The notes beneath the pieces are model-generated. The model saw only the letters and a list, made by a program, of their open reading frames with translations, searched no databases and had not been told where the DNA came from. Shown in pieces: positions 1 to 8,287 of a stretch of 64,000 bases of DNA. This DNA comes from Candidatus Thermochlorobacteriaceae bacterium. GTDB taxonomy: Bacteria > Bacteroidota > Chlorobiia > Chlorobiales > Thermochlorobacteraceae. Positions within the stretch are counted from its first letter, which is position 1. The number at the start of each line of letters is the position of its first letter. Both the position numbers and the translations under genes were made by a program. The stretch lies in assembly GCA_029263855.1 (NCBI GenBank), contig JAJUFC010000004.1:155051-219050 (forward strand), read 5' to 3'.

Positions 1-725
1 TGAAGGGCTTTGAGAAGCGGGCGCGATTGCTTTGCAAGTTGCATCAATGTTTGAAAGTCAACTTTCGCAAATTGTTCGCGCAGTGAATCGGCAAGGGTTA
101 GGGTTGTATCTGCAGCATTGCCTAACAGCAACGCCAAGTTGCGCCGCGATTCCACCAACTGTGCTTGTGCTTGCGTTACGACATTTTCCGCTCGTACCAG
201 TTCGGTTTGCGCCCGAAGCACTTGCAATTCCGAGACTTCGCCAACCTCAAAAAGTCGTTTAGAAATCTCGTAGAAGCGTTGCGAAACGGCGCGATTCTCC
301 TCACTTAATCGCACGAATGCCGCGGCAAATGCAACTTGCATATACGCCACGCGCACTTGCGCCGATACTTGTCGCTTCAATTCTTCCGTCTCGCTTGCCA
401 CAGCGGCGGCAAAACGAGATTGTGCGCGCACGCGATAGTAGGTCGTCAGTGGAAACTCAAGTCCTTGTGAAATTTGCCATCGCCGAACCACTTGATTGTC
501 CGTCGGCGAGTTGAGCATATCTTCGGTGTAGTATGAAACCACCGTCTTTTCAGGCGAGAGCGTGATGAGCGTTCTTGCTTCTGCACTCGCTTGAAGTTCG
601 GCTTGACGCTTGAGCGTTACATTTTCTTTGAGCGCGCGCTCAATCGCTTCACGTAGCGAGAGCGGTTGCGAGATCGCCACAGCCGACCATGACAGCAGTA
701 GAATACAAAGTCGTATTTTGAGCAT
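1..725 (-). CDS. Outer-membrane efflux protein, TolC/CzcC family (partial)
   Basis: Reading leftwards from an ATG at 725, the frame stays open to the window edge, giving the first 241 residues of a longer protein. It begins with a signal peptide (MLKIRLCILLLSWSAVAISQ), followed by the LSLREAIERAL start that opens the repeated coiled-coil domain of outer-membrane efflux proteins, and then long helices rich in A, Q and E. The segment ISQGLEFPLTTYYRVRAQ resembles members that serve heavy-metal or cation RND pumps (CzcC/CusC type). It would form the outer-membrane exit duct of a tripartite pump. A small secreted protein lies 51 bp upstream on the same strand, so the two probably share a transcript. 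The C-terminal half and the expected membrane-fusion and RND pump genes lie outside the window. The family is sure; the metal role is inferred. Confidence 0.85.
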   Translation of the reverse strand, partial: MLKIRLCILLLSWSAVAISQPLSLREAIERALKENVTLKRQAELQASAEARTLITLSPEKTVVSYYTEDMLNSPTDNQVVRRWQISQGLEFPLTTYYRVRAQSRFAAAVASETEELKRQVSAQVRVAYMQVAFAAAFVRLSEENRAVSQRFYEISKRLFEVGEVSELQVLRAQTELVRAENVVTQAQAQLVESRRNLALLLGNAADTTLTLADSLREQFAKVDFQTLMQLAKQSRPLLKAL

Positions 726-776
726 TGTTCAACATTGGTTTAAGTGAAACTTCAAAACCGTGTGTTGACGCAATGC

Positions 777-1142
777 TTAAATGCGAAGTGGAAGCCGGAA
801 AGGCTGACTTAAAAACGAGGGTTTAGGGCTTATTTCGGGCAGACTCGTTGTAGGGAACGGTTCTTGTTCAGGCAAGGTGATTTGATAGGCAAGTACGAGC
901 ATATCGCATATCTCGTTAGAGACAAGCAGAATGCCTTTTTGGAGATGTTGGGTTTCAAATTGCGGTTGATATTGCGCGCCGCACACGGGGCAGTTTGTCG
1001 CAAAACATTCGTGCGTGTGCGCGTAGTTGAGTTTGGAATGGTCAATCCACTTATCGTCCAAAATGCAGCACACCGTCGAGGCGAGAAAAAGACTGACGAC
1101 GGCAAACAACGAGAAACGATGCTTGAAATTAGGCATAGACAT
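777..1142 (-). CDS. Small secreted Cys/His-rich protein of unknown function
   Basis: This frame encodes 121 residues from ATG (a second ATG lies two codons in). It begins with a basic n-region and a hydrophobic stretch (FAVVSLFLASTVCCIL) that looks like a signal peptide. A cluster of possible metal ligands follows (HTHECFATNCPVCGAQYQ, about residues 42-59), and the tail is rich in proline. It ends 51 bp before the efflux protein start on the same strand. Small His/Cys proteins are often found at the head of metal-efflux operons, so a periplasmic metal-binding or sensing role is plausible but inferred. I do not recognise a named family. Two other frames overlap it, but only this one combines an export signal with an operon-like position. 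Confidence 0.55.
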   Translation of the reverse strand: MSMPNFKHRFSLFAVVSLFLASTVCCILDDKWIDHSKLNYAHTHECFATNCPVCGAQYQPQFETQHLQKGILLVSNEICDMLVLAYQITLPEQEPFPTTSLPEISPKPSFLSQPFRLPLRI

Positions 1143-1362
1143 ACCAACGCTTGCGTTTAAGCAAAGTTATGCCAAAGCGCGTCTCATCGCAAACTTTTGG
1201 CGCTATTGAGAATTAGACAGTGTTCAAACCAAACTGATTCGTTTTTGTTCCGTGGTTCGTTGTCCCGCAGGTTAAAGGATTAGCGAAGCAATGAAATCTG
1301 CGGCGTAGGTTTTGAGGCGCGCGGCGAGGTCTGCGCGCGTTTGTTTTTTGCGAGCGCAATTT

Positions 1363-1391
1363 TTGCCCAAAGCAAACGGCGCGTCTATATT
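1363..1391 (+). repeat. 29-bp direct repeat, left copy (promoter-shaped)
   Basis: These 29 bases recur without a mismatch at 2932-2960. The unit reads TTGCCC, 17 bases, TATATT, which matches a sigma70-type -35/-10 pair at good spacing. Here it lies 29 bp before the start of the restriction endonuclease gene. Similarity to the other copy stops abruptly on both sides. Confidence 0.85.
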
Positions 1392-1420
1392 CTTCGACGC
1401 GATTTAGCAATGCCAACAGA

Positions 1421-2068
1421 ATGACCCAAGTTCAATATCACGGCTTTGCGTTTGAGCGATGGGTGAAAGAAACGTTTTTCGAACCGTTTGACGCAGACTA
1501 TACGCAAAAGTGGGATGTGCCCGCAGCGAACAATTGCCGACGAGAAGTTACGCCCGACTTGCAACGCTTGCCTGTCTCCATCAAAACCGCCAAGCTTGGT
1601 TCGCCGATTGAATTAGGCGACGCGCTTCGTCAGTTCAGCATTGATGAAGATTTCCTGCTCATCGTTGGATTTTGGCGACAGCGAGAAAACCTGAAATACA
1701 TCGTTGTCGCGGAAGCAGTTAAAGTGAGGCGAGAGTCTTGGAGAAAACTGTGGTCTCCGATTACGCTCGACGATTTGGAGCGGTTAGACGCGCTCATCAA
1801 AGACAAGTCGCTTTCATATCGCGAGGCGCGCCATCAAGCAGGAGCGATGAAACGCTCGTGTCCGTATTCCGAGTCAACAATCGTCTTGAACCCGAAGATT
1901 GACTCCAAATCGCAACGACGGCTACAATGCAGTTTGCCGTTCAACGCATTTTGGAACATTTTGGCTCAACGAGAACCAAGCGAATCCGACGCGGCGACGC
2001 TTCTTGAAAAGGCAATTCCGAACCCGTTTGTTTCGCCACCCCGTCAGTTTAAGAAGAAATCGACTTGA
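1421..2068 (+). CDS. Type II restriction endonuclease (predicted)
   Basis: The 215-residue product opens with GFAFERWVKETFF and YTQKWDVPA, followed by LPVSIKTAKLGSPIELGDAL and FLLIVGFW. I recall this order from a family of putative restriction enzymes. The acidic residues around positions 25-46 together with the S-I-K-T-A-K segment (about residues 53-58) could form a PD-(D/E)XK-type nuclease core, but I cannot assign the catalytic residues with certainty. The gene is convergent with, and overlaps by 20 bp, a DNA methyltransferase gene, the usual tail-to-tail arrangement of a type II R-M pair. Recognition sequence unknown. The promoter is probably the 29-bp repeat just upstream. Confidence 0.75.
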   Translation: MTQVQYHGFAFERWVKETFFEPFDADYTQKWDVPAANNCRREVTPDLQRLPVSIKTAKLGSPIELGDALRQFSIDEDFLLIVGFWRQRENLKYIVVAEAVKVRRESWRKLWSPITLDDLERLDALIKDKSLSYREARHQAGAMKRSCPYSESTIVLNPKIDSKSQRRLQCSLPFNAFWNILAQREPSESDAATLLEKAIPNPFVSPPRQFKKKST

Positions 2069-2870
2069 AGAGCGGCGCGTCTTTTCGAGCGCGCAGTTCC
2101 GCCAAACGCCGCTCTGCGATTTGGACATACATCGGACTGATTTCAATGCCAACCCATCGGCGTTCCAAGCGTTCCGCAACCACCGCCGTCGTGCCCGAGC
2201 CAAGAAAAGGGTCTAACACCACATCGTTTGGACGGCTCGAAGAGAGAATCAGTTGCTCAATGAGTTTTTCAGGTTTTTGCGAGGGATGTCCCGCCTTCTC
2301 TTTTGACGAGCCTTTGAGACTAGGGATGCGCAAGATGTTCGTGGCGTATTTGCCTTTTTCAAGGTGTAGGAGACGCGCTTCCTTGTCCTTGTAACGCTTG
2401 TCGCGCAGGTAAGCGCGGATTTTGTCTTCTTCGTAGGGCAATCGCACGGCATCCTTGTTGAAGTAGGGCTTGGCATCGGCTGATTTTCGCAGCGTCAAAA
2501 TCATTTCGTAGCAAGGCGTGAAACTGTCGTAGCGCTCGTTATAGCCCACGGCTCTATCCCAAATGATCATATCGTGGAATTGCAGTTCTTTGGCGACAAG
2601 CGAGCAGAAGTGTAGCCAGATGTGTTCGCGCTTGCCGAGTTGCCCGAAAATGTAGAACAGTCCGTCGTCTTTGAGCGAGCGAGCGGCGGCGCGCGTCCAA
2701 CGAAGACTCCATTCAAGGTAATCGTCTACGTTCTGCCACTGATTGTCCCACTCTTCGCCAAGCAGAACTTGAAAGTATGGAGGGTCGGCGATGATGAGTT
2801 GAACGCTTCGTTCAGGTAATTTGAGGAGTTCCTCGATTGCGTCGCCACGAATGATAGCGTTGGTCGTCAT
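2049..2870 (-). CDS. DNA (adenine-N6 or cytosine-N4) methyltransferase, beta class
   Basis: The 273-residue product has the catalytic motif DPPY at residues 29-32 and the S-adenosylmethionine-binding motif LDPFLGSG near residues 219-226, preceded by HPSQKPEKLIEQLI. Catalytic motif before cofactor motif is the order of beta-class amino-methyltransferases. DPPY rather than SPPY favours N6-adenine. It should protect the host DNA from the convergent endonuclease. The frame extends further upstream, but the start at 2870 (MTTNAIIRGDAIEELL) is where family similarity begins; the upstream extension lacks similarity and would run through the repeat and into the helicase gene. A promoter-like pair lies 26 bp upstream. 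Confidence 0.92.
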   Translation of the reverse strand: MTTNAIIRGDAIEELLKLPERSVQLIIADPPYFQVLLGEEWDNQWQNVDDYLEWSLRWTRAAARSLKDDGLFYIFGQLGKREHIWLHFCSLVAKELQFHDMIIWDRAVGYNERYDSFTPCYEMILTLRKSADAKPYFNKDAVRLPYEEDKIRAYLRDKRYKDKEARLLHLEKGKYATNILRIPSLKGSSKEKAGHPSQKPEKLIEQLILSSSRPNDVVLDPFLGSGTTAVVAERLERRWVGIEISPMYVQIAERRLAELRARKDAPLFKSISS

Positions 2871-2895
2871 TGACTCAAAGATTTTGTTTGGAAAC

Positions 2896-2924
2896 AAGGT
2901 ACGACTTCGCGTCGCATTTTGCAA
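2896..2924 (-). promoter_or_regulatory. Putative promoter of the methyltransferase gene
   Basis: On the minus strand TTGCAA (2924-2919) is followed after 17 bases by TACCTTG, which fits a sigma70 -35/-10 pair and also resembles the TAnnTTTG box of Bacteroidota promoters. It points at the methyltransferase start at 2870. Confidence 0.45.
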
Positions 2925-2931
2925 TCGGCGC

Positions 2932-2960
2932 TTGCCCAAAGCAAACGGCGCGTCTATATT
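2932..2960 (+). repeat. 29-bp direct repeat, right copy (promoter-shaped)
   Basis: This is an exact second copy of the 29 bases at 1363-1391. Here the TATATT element lies 34 bp before the helicase start, so this copy is likely the native helicase promoter. The two copies bracket the restriction-modification genes exactly. Confidence 0.85.
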
Positions 2961-2994
2961 GCTTTTTTGAGAACAACGCGCCAACCCATTCGCT

Positions 2995-4308
2995 ATGCCT
3001 GAACCTCTGAACCACGTCGGTCGCGCCGAGCAATTAGACTTCACGCCCGAATTTCTGGACGCATACAACCTGATGGAAAATACATCGGATTGTCTTTTCA
3101 TCACGGGGAGCGCAGGCACGGGGAAATCAACGCTCCTTAACTACTTTCGCGAGCATACGAAGAAAAACATCGTCGTGCTGGCACCAACGGGCATCGCCGC
3201 GCTCAACGTGGGTGGACAAACCATTCACTCGTTTTTCAAATTTCCGCTCGGCGTGGTTACTTCAAAAAATATTCCCAAACCTCACCAGCGCGATTTGTAT
3301 CAAGCAATTGATACGATTGTCATTGATGAAATCTCAATGGTTCGCGCCGACATCATCGATGGCATTGATTACTTTATGCGCCTCAACGGGCGCGACAAAA
3401 AAAAACCCTTCGGCGGCGCGCAGATGATTTTCATGGGTGACCTCTTTCAACTGCCGCCCGTAGTATCAAGCGACGACGAGCAAAGCCTTCTCCAGTCGTT
3501 TTATCAAACGCCATATTTTTTCAGCGCCGTTGTTTTTGAAAAAGTCTTTTTGCGCATCATTCGCCTCACCAAAATTTTTCGCCAAAGCAACGCAGACTTC
3601 ATCGAACTTTTGCAGGCAATTCGCACCAATCAAGCCAACGAGTGGCACTTAAAGCAAATTAATTCGCGTGTGCAGCCCGACTTTCAGCCGAGTGAAAAAG
3701 ATTTTTACATCACGCTCACCACTCGCAACGACACAGCAAACGCCACCAACGCCGAACGTTTAGCCTCGCTCAATGCCTCATCGAAAAGTTTTACAGGGTC
3801 AATCGAAGGAAACTTCGACCGAAAACTTTTACCTGCTGACGAACACCTAATGCTCAAAGTCGGCGCGCAAGTGATGTTTGTTAAAAACGACCCTTACAAG
3901 CGTTGGGTGAATGGCACGATTGGCAAAGTGCGCGAGATTCTTCCGAATGCTGTTAAGGTCGAGGTCGAGGAAGACGGCTTGCGAAAAATTCGCACTGCTG
4001 AACGTGTCGATTGGGAAATTTTGAAATATAATTTTGACCCGCAGTCCAAGCAAATTTTTTCTGAGCCTGCGGGCGTCTTTACGCAGTTTCCGCTTCGCTT
4101 GGCGTGGGCGGTTACCATTCACAAAAGTCAAGGCAAGACTTTCGACAAAGTGATGATTGATTTAGGACAAGGTGCGTTTGCACATGGTCAACTTTATGTG
4201 GCACTGTCGCGTTGTCGCTCGCTTGAAGGTATTGTGCTTAAATCGCCCGTCCGACAGCGCGATGTGATTGTCGACAAGCGCATTGTCGATTTTATGGAAC
4301 GCTTGTAG
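2995..4308 (+). CDS. PIF1-like superfamily 1B DNA helicase
   Basis: The 437-residue product has Walker A GSAGTGKST (about residues 40-48), the PIF1-type segment APTGIAALNVGGQTIHSFF, Walker B IDEISM, the GDLFQLPPV motif, and near the end HKSQGKTFDKV followed by GQLYVALSRC. This is the full motif order of PIF1/RecD-like 5'-3' helicases. They unwind forked DNA, G-quadruplexes or recombination intermediates. The length is normal for a bacterial PIF1 core without accessory domains. It begins with ATG at 2995, downstream of the right 29-bp repeat. There is no strong sign that it belongs to the R-M cassette; its promoter appears to have been duplicated by that insertion. Confidence 0.93.
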   Translation: MPEPLNHVGRAEQLDFTPEFLDAYNLMENTSDCLFITGSAGTGKSTLLNYFREHTKKNIVVLAPTGIAALNVGGQTIHSFFKFPLGVVTSKNIPKPHQRDLYQAIDTIVIDEISMVRADIIDGIDYFMRLNGRDKKKPFGGAQMIFMGDLFQLPPVVSSDDEQSLLQSFYQTPYFFSAVVFEKVFLRIIRLTKIFRQSNADFIELLQAIRTNQANEWHLKQINSRVQPDFQPSEKDFYITLTTRNDTANATNAERLASLNASSKSFTGSIEGNFDRKLLPADEHLMLKVGAQVMFVKNDPYKRWVNGTIGKVREILPNAVKVEVEEDGLRKIRTAERVDWEILKYNFDPQSKQIFSEPAGVFTQFPLRLAWAVTIHKSQGKTFDKVMIDLGQGAFAHGQLYVALSRCRSLEGIVLKSPVRQRDVIVDKRIVDFMERL

Positions 4309-4356
4309 CCAACGGTTTGTAGCCAAAGATTTCCCTTTTTCTTCTTTTGGAACGCC

Positions 4357-4542
4357 TCACTGCCATTCTCGGTTTTGAACGTTGCTTAATTTTTCGACTT
4401 TCCGGCGCACCTCTTCTTGTTGAACGCGATTGAACCTTCCGCCGACGGGCATCGTAAAGCCCACTTTCAAACCGATGTTCCAAATTATTCGAGTTGTTCT
4501 AATTTTATTTGTCCATACTGTTATGCTCGATTCCCGCATCAC
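4357..4542 (-). pseudogene. Possible C-terminal remnant of an outer-membrane protein
   Basis: On the minus strand a short frame encodes IIWNIGLKVGFTMPVGGRF and then a charged helix before its stop at 4357. The first part reads like the last beta-strand of an outer-membrane barrel, but there is no matching body upstream, where the TonB receptor gene starts on the other strand. It may be the tail of a gene cut off by a rearrangement. The call rests on a few residues and may be chance. Confidence 0.2.
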
Positions 4543-7117
4543 CTTTCACTCTCTCTTGGTTGCGTTTGCGTTATTCATGATTCACTCGTCGCTTGCGGCG
4601 CAAGGTGTCGGCACGATTCGCGGAAAAGTTGTTGATGAAAAAACGCGCGAGCCACTTACAGGCGCAGTCATTCGTCTCGACAAAACACAATACGGCGCGA
4701 TTTCTGATGTCAATGGAAACTATACGATTTCTAATGTTCCCGCAGGCGACTACATTGTCAAGGTTTCTCTTATTGGCTATGAAGACACTGAGGAAGCGCA
4801 CGATGTTGAAAAAGGCAAAACGCTCGTTGTGAATTTCAACTTGCGCGAAAAAGCCATTCAGTCCCAAGAAGTACAAGTTATTGCCGATGCCACGCGCCAG
4901 CCACAAGAAGATGTGCGCACCAGCGTCTATAAAATCACGCCCCGACAAAGCAAAATTCTTGCCGGCGGTTTGGAAGACATCATGCGCTCCTTGCAAGCCA
5001 TTCCTGGCGTTTTAGCGCAAAACGATTTTTCATCGCAACTCTTCATTCGTGGCTCTGGTCCTGACCAAAACCTGATGGTTATTGACGATATTGAAGTGTT
5101 CAATCCGTATCGGCTTTATGGCACGGTGAGCATGTTCAATCCTGAAACCGTTGCCGATGTGAGTTTGATTACGGGGGGATTTCCTGCAAAGTATGGCGAT
5201 AGACTTTCAGCCGTGCTTGATGTTGGCAATCGGAACGGCTCGCGCGATGTAGCAGTTCAAACGCAACTCGATATGAACATCACCGATGCGAATATCATTG
5301 TGGAGGGTAAATCGCCGTTCACCCTCAACGGCTCATGGATTATGTCGGCGCGGCGCACTTACTATGATTTGATTGTCGGACCGATTTTGCGCAGCACGGG
5401 TCGCGTCGATAACAACACAGCGTTTCCTAACTTCACCGACTTTCAAACGCGCTTCTTTCTCGAACTCAATCCAACAAATTATCTCATTCTCACGGGCGTT
5501 TATGGACGCGATGCCGTTAATGTGCTCACAGCACAGCGTAGCAACGAACAGCCCGATAGCGTCAGTGTTGGCAATACCACAAACAACGATTTAGTTGGAA
5601 TCGCTTGGCATCATCAGCCAAGTTCGCGAACCCTGAACAAACTCATCGCTTCTTGGTATCGCAACAGCGGCGATTCTCGCTTCGCGGGCTCGTTTATCGA
5701 TAGGCTCAATTACAACGACGCTTTCTTGGACGAAGTTGAACAAGATAGCCTAATCAATCCCGCGACGCTCGCGTCCATCAACCTTCGTTCCGACTCCTAC
5801 TTTTCATTCACGAAGTGGACTCTCCGCGACGAGCTTTCAAAGCGATACAATCGCCACCTCGTCGAGATGGGTGCGGGCGTTGACGTGATGGAGACGACGT
5901 TCGAACTCTTGCTCGAAGCCGATGAAGCCACCGCCGCCTTGCTTCGCGCGCAACAAGGCAATCCGCGTTTCAGTGCCTTGCCGCTCAATCAGCGCATCGG
6001 GCAAGCGGAAACCTACGTGCGCTCGCACGCTTTCGTTCAAGACCGATGGGAAGCGATTCCGAAACGGCTTTATCTTCAACCCGGCTTGCGCTTCGATTAT
6101 TACGATGTCATTCAAAAAGCTTATCTCTCGCCGCGTTTCAACTTTTCGCTCGCGCTCAATCCCATCACGACCCTTCGCGGCGCGTGGGGAATGTATGTTC
6201 AATCGCCCGGCTATGAAAAACTCATCGACCAAACCGCGTTCTTCGATTTAACCCAACGCGGAACGCTCCAACGCCTTCAAGCCGAACAAGCCATTCACTA
6301 CGTTCTTGGGCTTGACCGTTGGCTCAACGCCGAGTGGCAAGTTCGAGGCGAAGTCTACTTCAAAGATTTCAATCGGCTCATCATTCAACAGCGGGAACTT
6401 CAAGAGGTGTTCCAATCCAACTACTTGGGCGGTTGGGCTTCCGACCGAAGAAATTGGAGCACACCGACTTCGTCGTTCCAACCCGTGCTCACGCCCACAC
6501 CCGTCAACGAAGGCGAAGGCTCTGCTTACGGCATAGAGATGCTTCTTGAAAAGAAAATGATGAGCCAACAAGACCGATTCAGCGGTTGGGCAAGTTACGC
6601 CCTCGCATTTGCCTATCGAGAGCGCGACGGATTGCGCATTCCCTTCAACTTCGACCAACGCCACACGGTTAATCTTGTCGGCAACATTCGCCTGAACAGT
6701 TGGCTCGATTTAGGTATTCGTTGGCGATACGGAAGCGGCTTCCCGATTACGCCCGCGATTGGCGCGTCGCCGCGCATCGCGCCAAATGAAGACGGCGTAT
6801 CTCAAATCGTAACCGATGCTCGCGGCAGAGTGCTGTTTAATTTGGATTATGGCGGCGAAGAAAATTTGAATTCTGAACGCCTGCCCGCCTATCACCGATT
6901 GGATATTCGCCTAACTGCAAAAACGCAATTCTGGGGCGGACGATGGGAGTTTTATCTCGATGTGATTAACGCCTACAACCGCGTCAATGTGATTGGATAC
7001 CGCTACGATGTCGAAGACCGCCGTGATGTCCCAAACGGACGACTGCCTATTCTTGCACGCGAACAAACCGACATGCTTCCGCTCATTCCGACGCTCGGCA
7101 TTAGTGCTGTGTTCTGA
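4523..7117 (+). CDS. TonB-dependent outer-membrane receptor with carboxypeptidase-regulatory-like domain
   Basis: The frame opens at 4430, but the ATG at 4523 gives a clean signal peptide (ending ...MIHSSLAAQG) and an 864-residue protein. Order of domains: an Ig-like regulatory domain (GTIRGKVVDEKTREPLTGA, about residues 30-110), the plug (IMRSLQAIPGVLAQND, then LFIRGSGPDQNLMVIDDIEV), and a long beta-barrel ending in phenylalanine (GISAVF). It should import a scarce ligand across the outer membrane using TonB. No partner SusD, binding protein or riboswitch is adjacent, so the substrate is unknown. It lies 214 bp after the helicase gene and is convergent with a small secreted-protein gene. Confidence 0.9.
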   Translation: MLDSRITFHSLLVAFALFMIHSSLAAQGVGTIRGKVVDEKTREPLTGAVIRLDKTQYGAISDVNGNYTISNVPAGDYIVKVSLIGYEDTEEAHDVEKGKTLVVNFNLREKAIQSQEVQVIADATRQPQEDVRTSVYKITPRQSKILAGGLEDIMRSLQAIPGVLAQNDFSSQLFIRGSGPDQNLMVIDDIEVFNPYRLYGTVSMFNPETVADVSLITGGFPAKYGDRLSAVLDVGNRNGSRDVAVQTQLDMNITDANIIVEGKSPFTLNGSWIMSARRTYYDLIVGPILRSTGRVDNNTAFPNFTDFQTRFFLELNPTNYLILTGVYGRDAVNVLTAQRSNEQPDSVSVGNTTNNDLVGIAWHHQPSSRTLNKLIASWYRNSGDSRFAGSFIDRLNYNDAFLDEVEQDSLINPATLASINLRSDSYFSFTKWTLRDELSKRYNRHLVEMGAGVDVMETTFELLLEADEATAALLRAQQGNPRFSALPLNQRIGQAETYVRSHAFVQDRWEAIPKRLYLQPGLRFDYYDVIQKAYLSPRFNFSLALNPITTLRGAWGMYVQSPGYEKLIDQTAFFDLTQRGTLQRLQAEQAIHYVLGLDRWLNAEWQVRGEVYFKDFNRLIIQQRELQEVFQSNYLGGWASDRRNWSTPTSSFQPVLTPTPVNEGEGSAYGIEMLLEKKMMSQQDRFSGWASYALAFAYRERDGLRIPFNFDQRHTVNLVGNIRLNSWLDLGIRWRYGSGFPITPAIGASPRIAPNEDGVSQIVTDARGRVLFNLDYGGEENLNSERLPAYHRLDIRLTAKTQFWGGRWEFYLDVINAYNRVNVIGYRYDVEDRRDVPNGRLPILAREQTDMLPLIPTLGISAVF

Positions 7118-7135
7118 TGCCTCGCATCCGTTTAC

Positions 7136-7166
7136 CAAAAGAAAAAGGGCGAGTTTAGACCCGCCC
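7136..7166 (-). terminator. Rho-independent terminator of the secreted-protein gene
   Basis: Read on the minus strand, GGGCG (7166-7162) pairs with CGCCC (7151-7147) across a 10-base loop and is followed by TTTTTCTTTT. It lies 31 bp after the stop of the minus-strand gene at 7197 and between two convergent genes. Confidence 0.75.
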
Positions 7167-7196
7167 CTGATTTCAATGCTCAATACTCTCTCGTTT

Positions 7197-7748
7197 TTAT
7201 CGCTCCATTTGCCACATTGACGCGCCGCCGAATCCGCCTCCAAAGCGATTAAATCCACCGCCCCAGCCCCAGAATCCCATTTGATTAAACCACTGACCGG
7301 GCGGCACTTGTTGATAAGCAGCTGAAACCGTCATGTTTTTTGTCGGTTGCCAGAGGATTTGTGCATTTTTGAGATAAACGCCTGAAAAATCATTTTGTCC
7401 AAAGCCGTATTGCAACTGCCGTTGCGACGCGCCAAAGGGTTGGTGCATCACGCCGATGTCAGCACGAATCATCACGGGCGCATCAAACTTATACATCATC
7501 GTGTTGACATATTCGCCCGTCGTATTTGCAAGCATTGAGTTGTACGAAAGCGTGTAGGAATGATTCATTTGGAAATGCTTATCGTCGAAGATATTTCCAA
7601 TCATACTACTGATTGAAAATTCGGAAGGCGTTGCGAAAATTGTTTGCGACGATTGAATGGATTGGCTCGGAATATCTTTTTGAAATTGCGCCGATGCATT
7701 AATGTTGAACAACACGAGCAAGGCGAAAATGAAAATAACTTTTTTCAT
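7197..7748 (-). CDS. Secreted hypothetical protein with Gly/Phe/Trp-rich tail
   Basis: The 183-residue product has a clear signal peptide (MKKVIFIFALLVLFNINASA). The middle is rich in polar and aromatic residues in an alternating pattern (NHSYTLSYNSM, MYKFDAPVMIRADIGVMH) like beta-strands, and the tail is rich in glycine with Phe and Trp (GFWGWGGGFNRFGGGFGG). It probably resides in the periplasm or outer membrane. I recognise no named family, though proteins of this general appearance are common in Bacteroidota and Chlorobiota. It stands alone, with its own terminator, convergent with the TonB receptor gene. Confidence 0.75.
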   Translation of the reverse strand: MKKVIFIFALLVLFNINASAQFQKDIPSQSIQSSQTIFATPSEFSISSMIGNIFDDKHFQMNHSYTLSYNSMLANTTGEYVNTMMYKFDAPVMIRADIGVMHQPFGASQRQLQYGFGQNDFSGVYLKNAQILWQPTKNMTVSAAYQQVPPGQWFNQMGFWGWGGGFNRFGGGFGGASMWQMER

Positions 7749-7818
7749 GGTTCGAAGGATTGAAGAAGAGTTTCACAGTTGTCTTAAAACTCGAAACGAG
7801 TGTGCGTCCACCTAAGTT

Positions 7819-8169
7819 TCACGAGGCGGATTCGCTTTGCGATTTCATTCCAACAAAAAAGTAAATCACGAACAACACTGAGAGTGCGACCATCGTCAAG
7901 CGGACCCATGCGCCACCGAGCGTCTCTTCACCCGAAGAAAGTTTCTGAATCAGACCGGGCATACGCGCACCGATGCCACCCAGAATCAGCACCGCGCCGA
8001 CAAGGCAAAGCCACTTTCCCCATGCTTGCGATTGCATTAAGTAGCCGCCAACGAGCACCACGACGCCCGCCGCACTGCCAATAAACGAGGTCGGACTGCC
8101 CGATTGCACATAGCCCACAATGCCAAGCACCACGAGCAGTGCGCCATAAACTAAAACGATGGAATTCAT
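7819..8169 (-). CDS. TMEM14 / UPF0136-family small membrane protein
   Basis: From the ATG at 8169 the product has 116 residues and four hydrophobic segments (IVLVYGALLVVLGIVGYVQ, FIGSAAGVVVLVGGYLM, WLCLVGAVLILGG and VALSVLFVIYFFVGM). The G-rich first and second helices with YxxSG-S spacing fit the TMEM14 family, whose bacterial role is unsettled. A longer frame begins at 8253, but its extra 28 residues have no membrane or signal features. It is divergent from msrB with 118 bp between the two starts. Confidence 0.8.
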   Translation of the reverse strand: MNSIVLVYGALLVVLGIVGYVQSGSPTSFIGSAAGVVVLVGGYLMQSQAWGKWLCLVGAVLILGGIGARMPGLIQKLSSGEETLGGAWVRLTMVALSVLFVIYFFVGMKSQSESAS

Positions 8170-8287
8170 TTCTAAAAAAATGTTTGAGATTGATGGTATG
8201 CTAAAAGCCTGTGAAAATAGCGATAATCCTTTGAACTTGGAATGTTTGAGCATGGCTTTTATGTTTCGTCAATAAATATCATCAACA

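Noticed and set aside
830..1160. Alternative frames overlapping the small Cys/His protein gene on both strands
   Set aside because: They lack an export signal and family features, and their existence follows from the short stop-free stretch.
2871..3119. Longer methyltransferase starting at 3119
   Set aside because: The extra 83 residues show no family similarity, would read back through the 29-bp repeat and the helicase start, and the start at 2870 has a good promoter and the normal family beginning.
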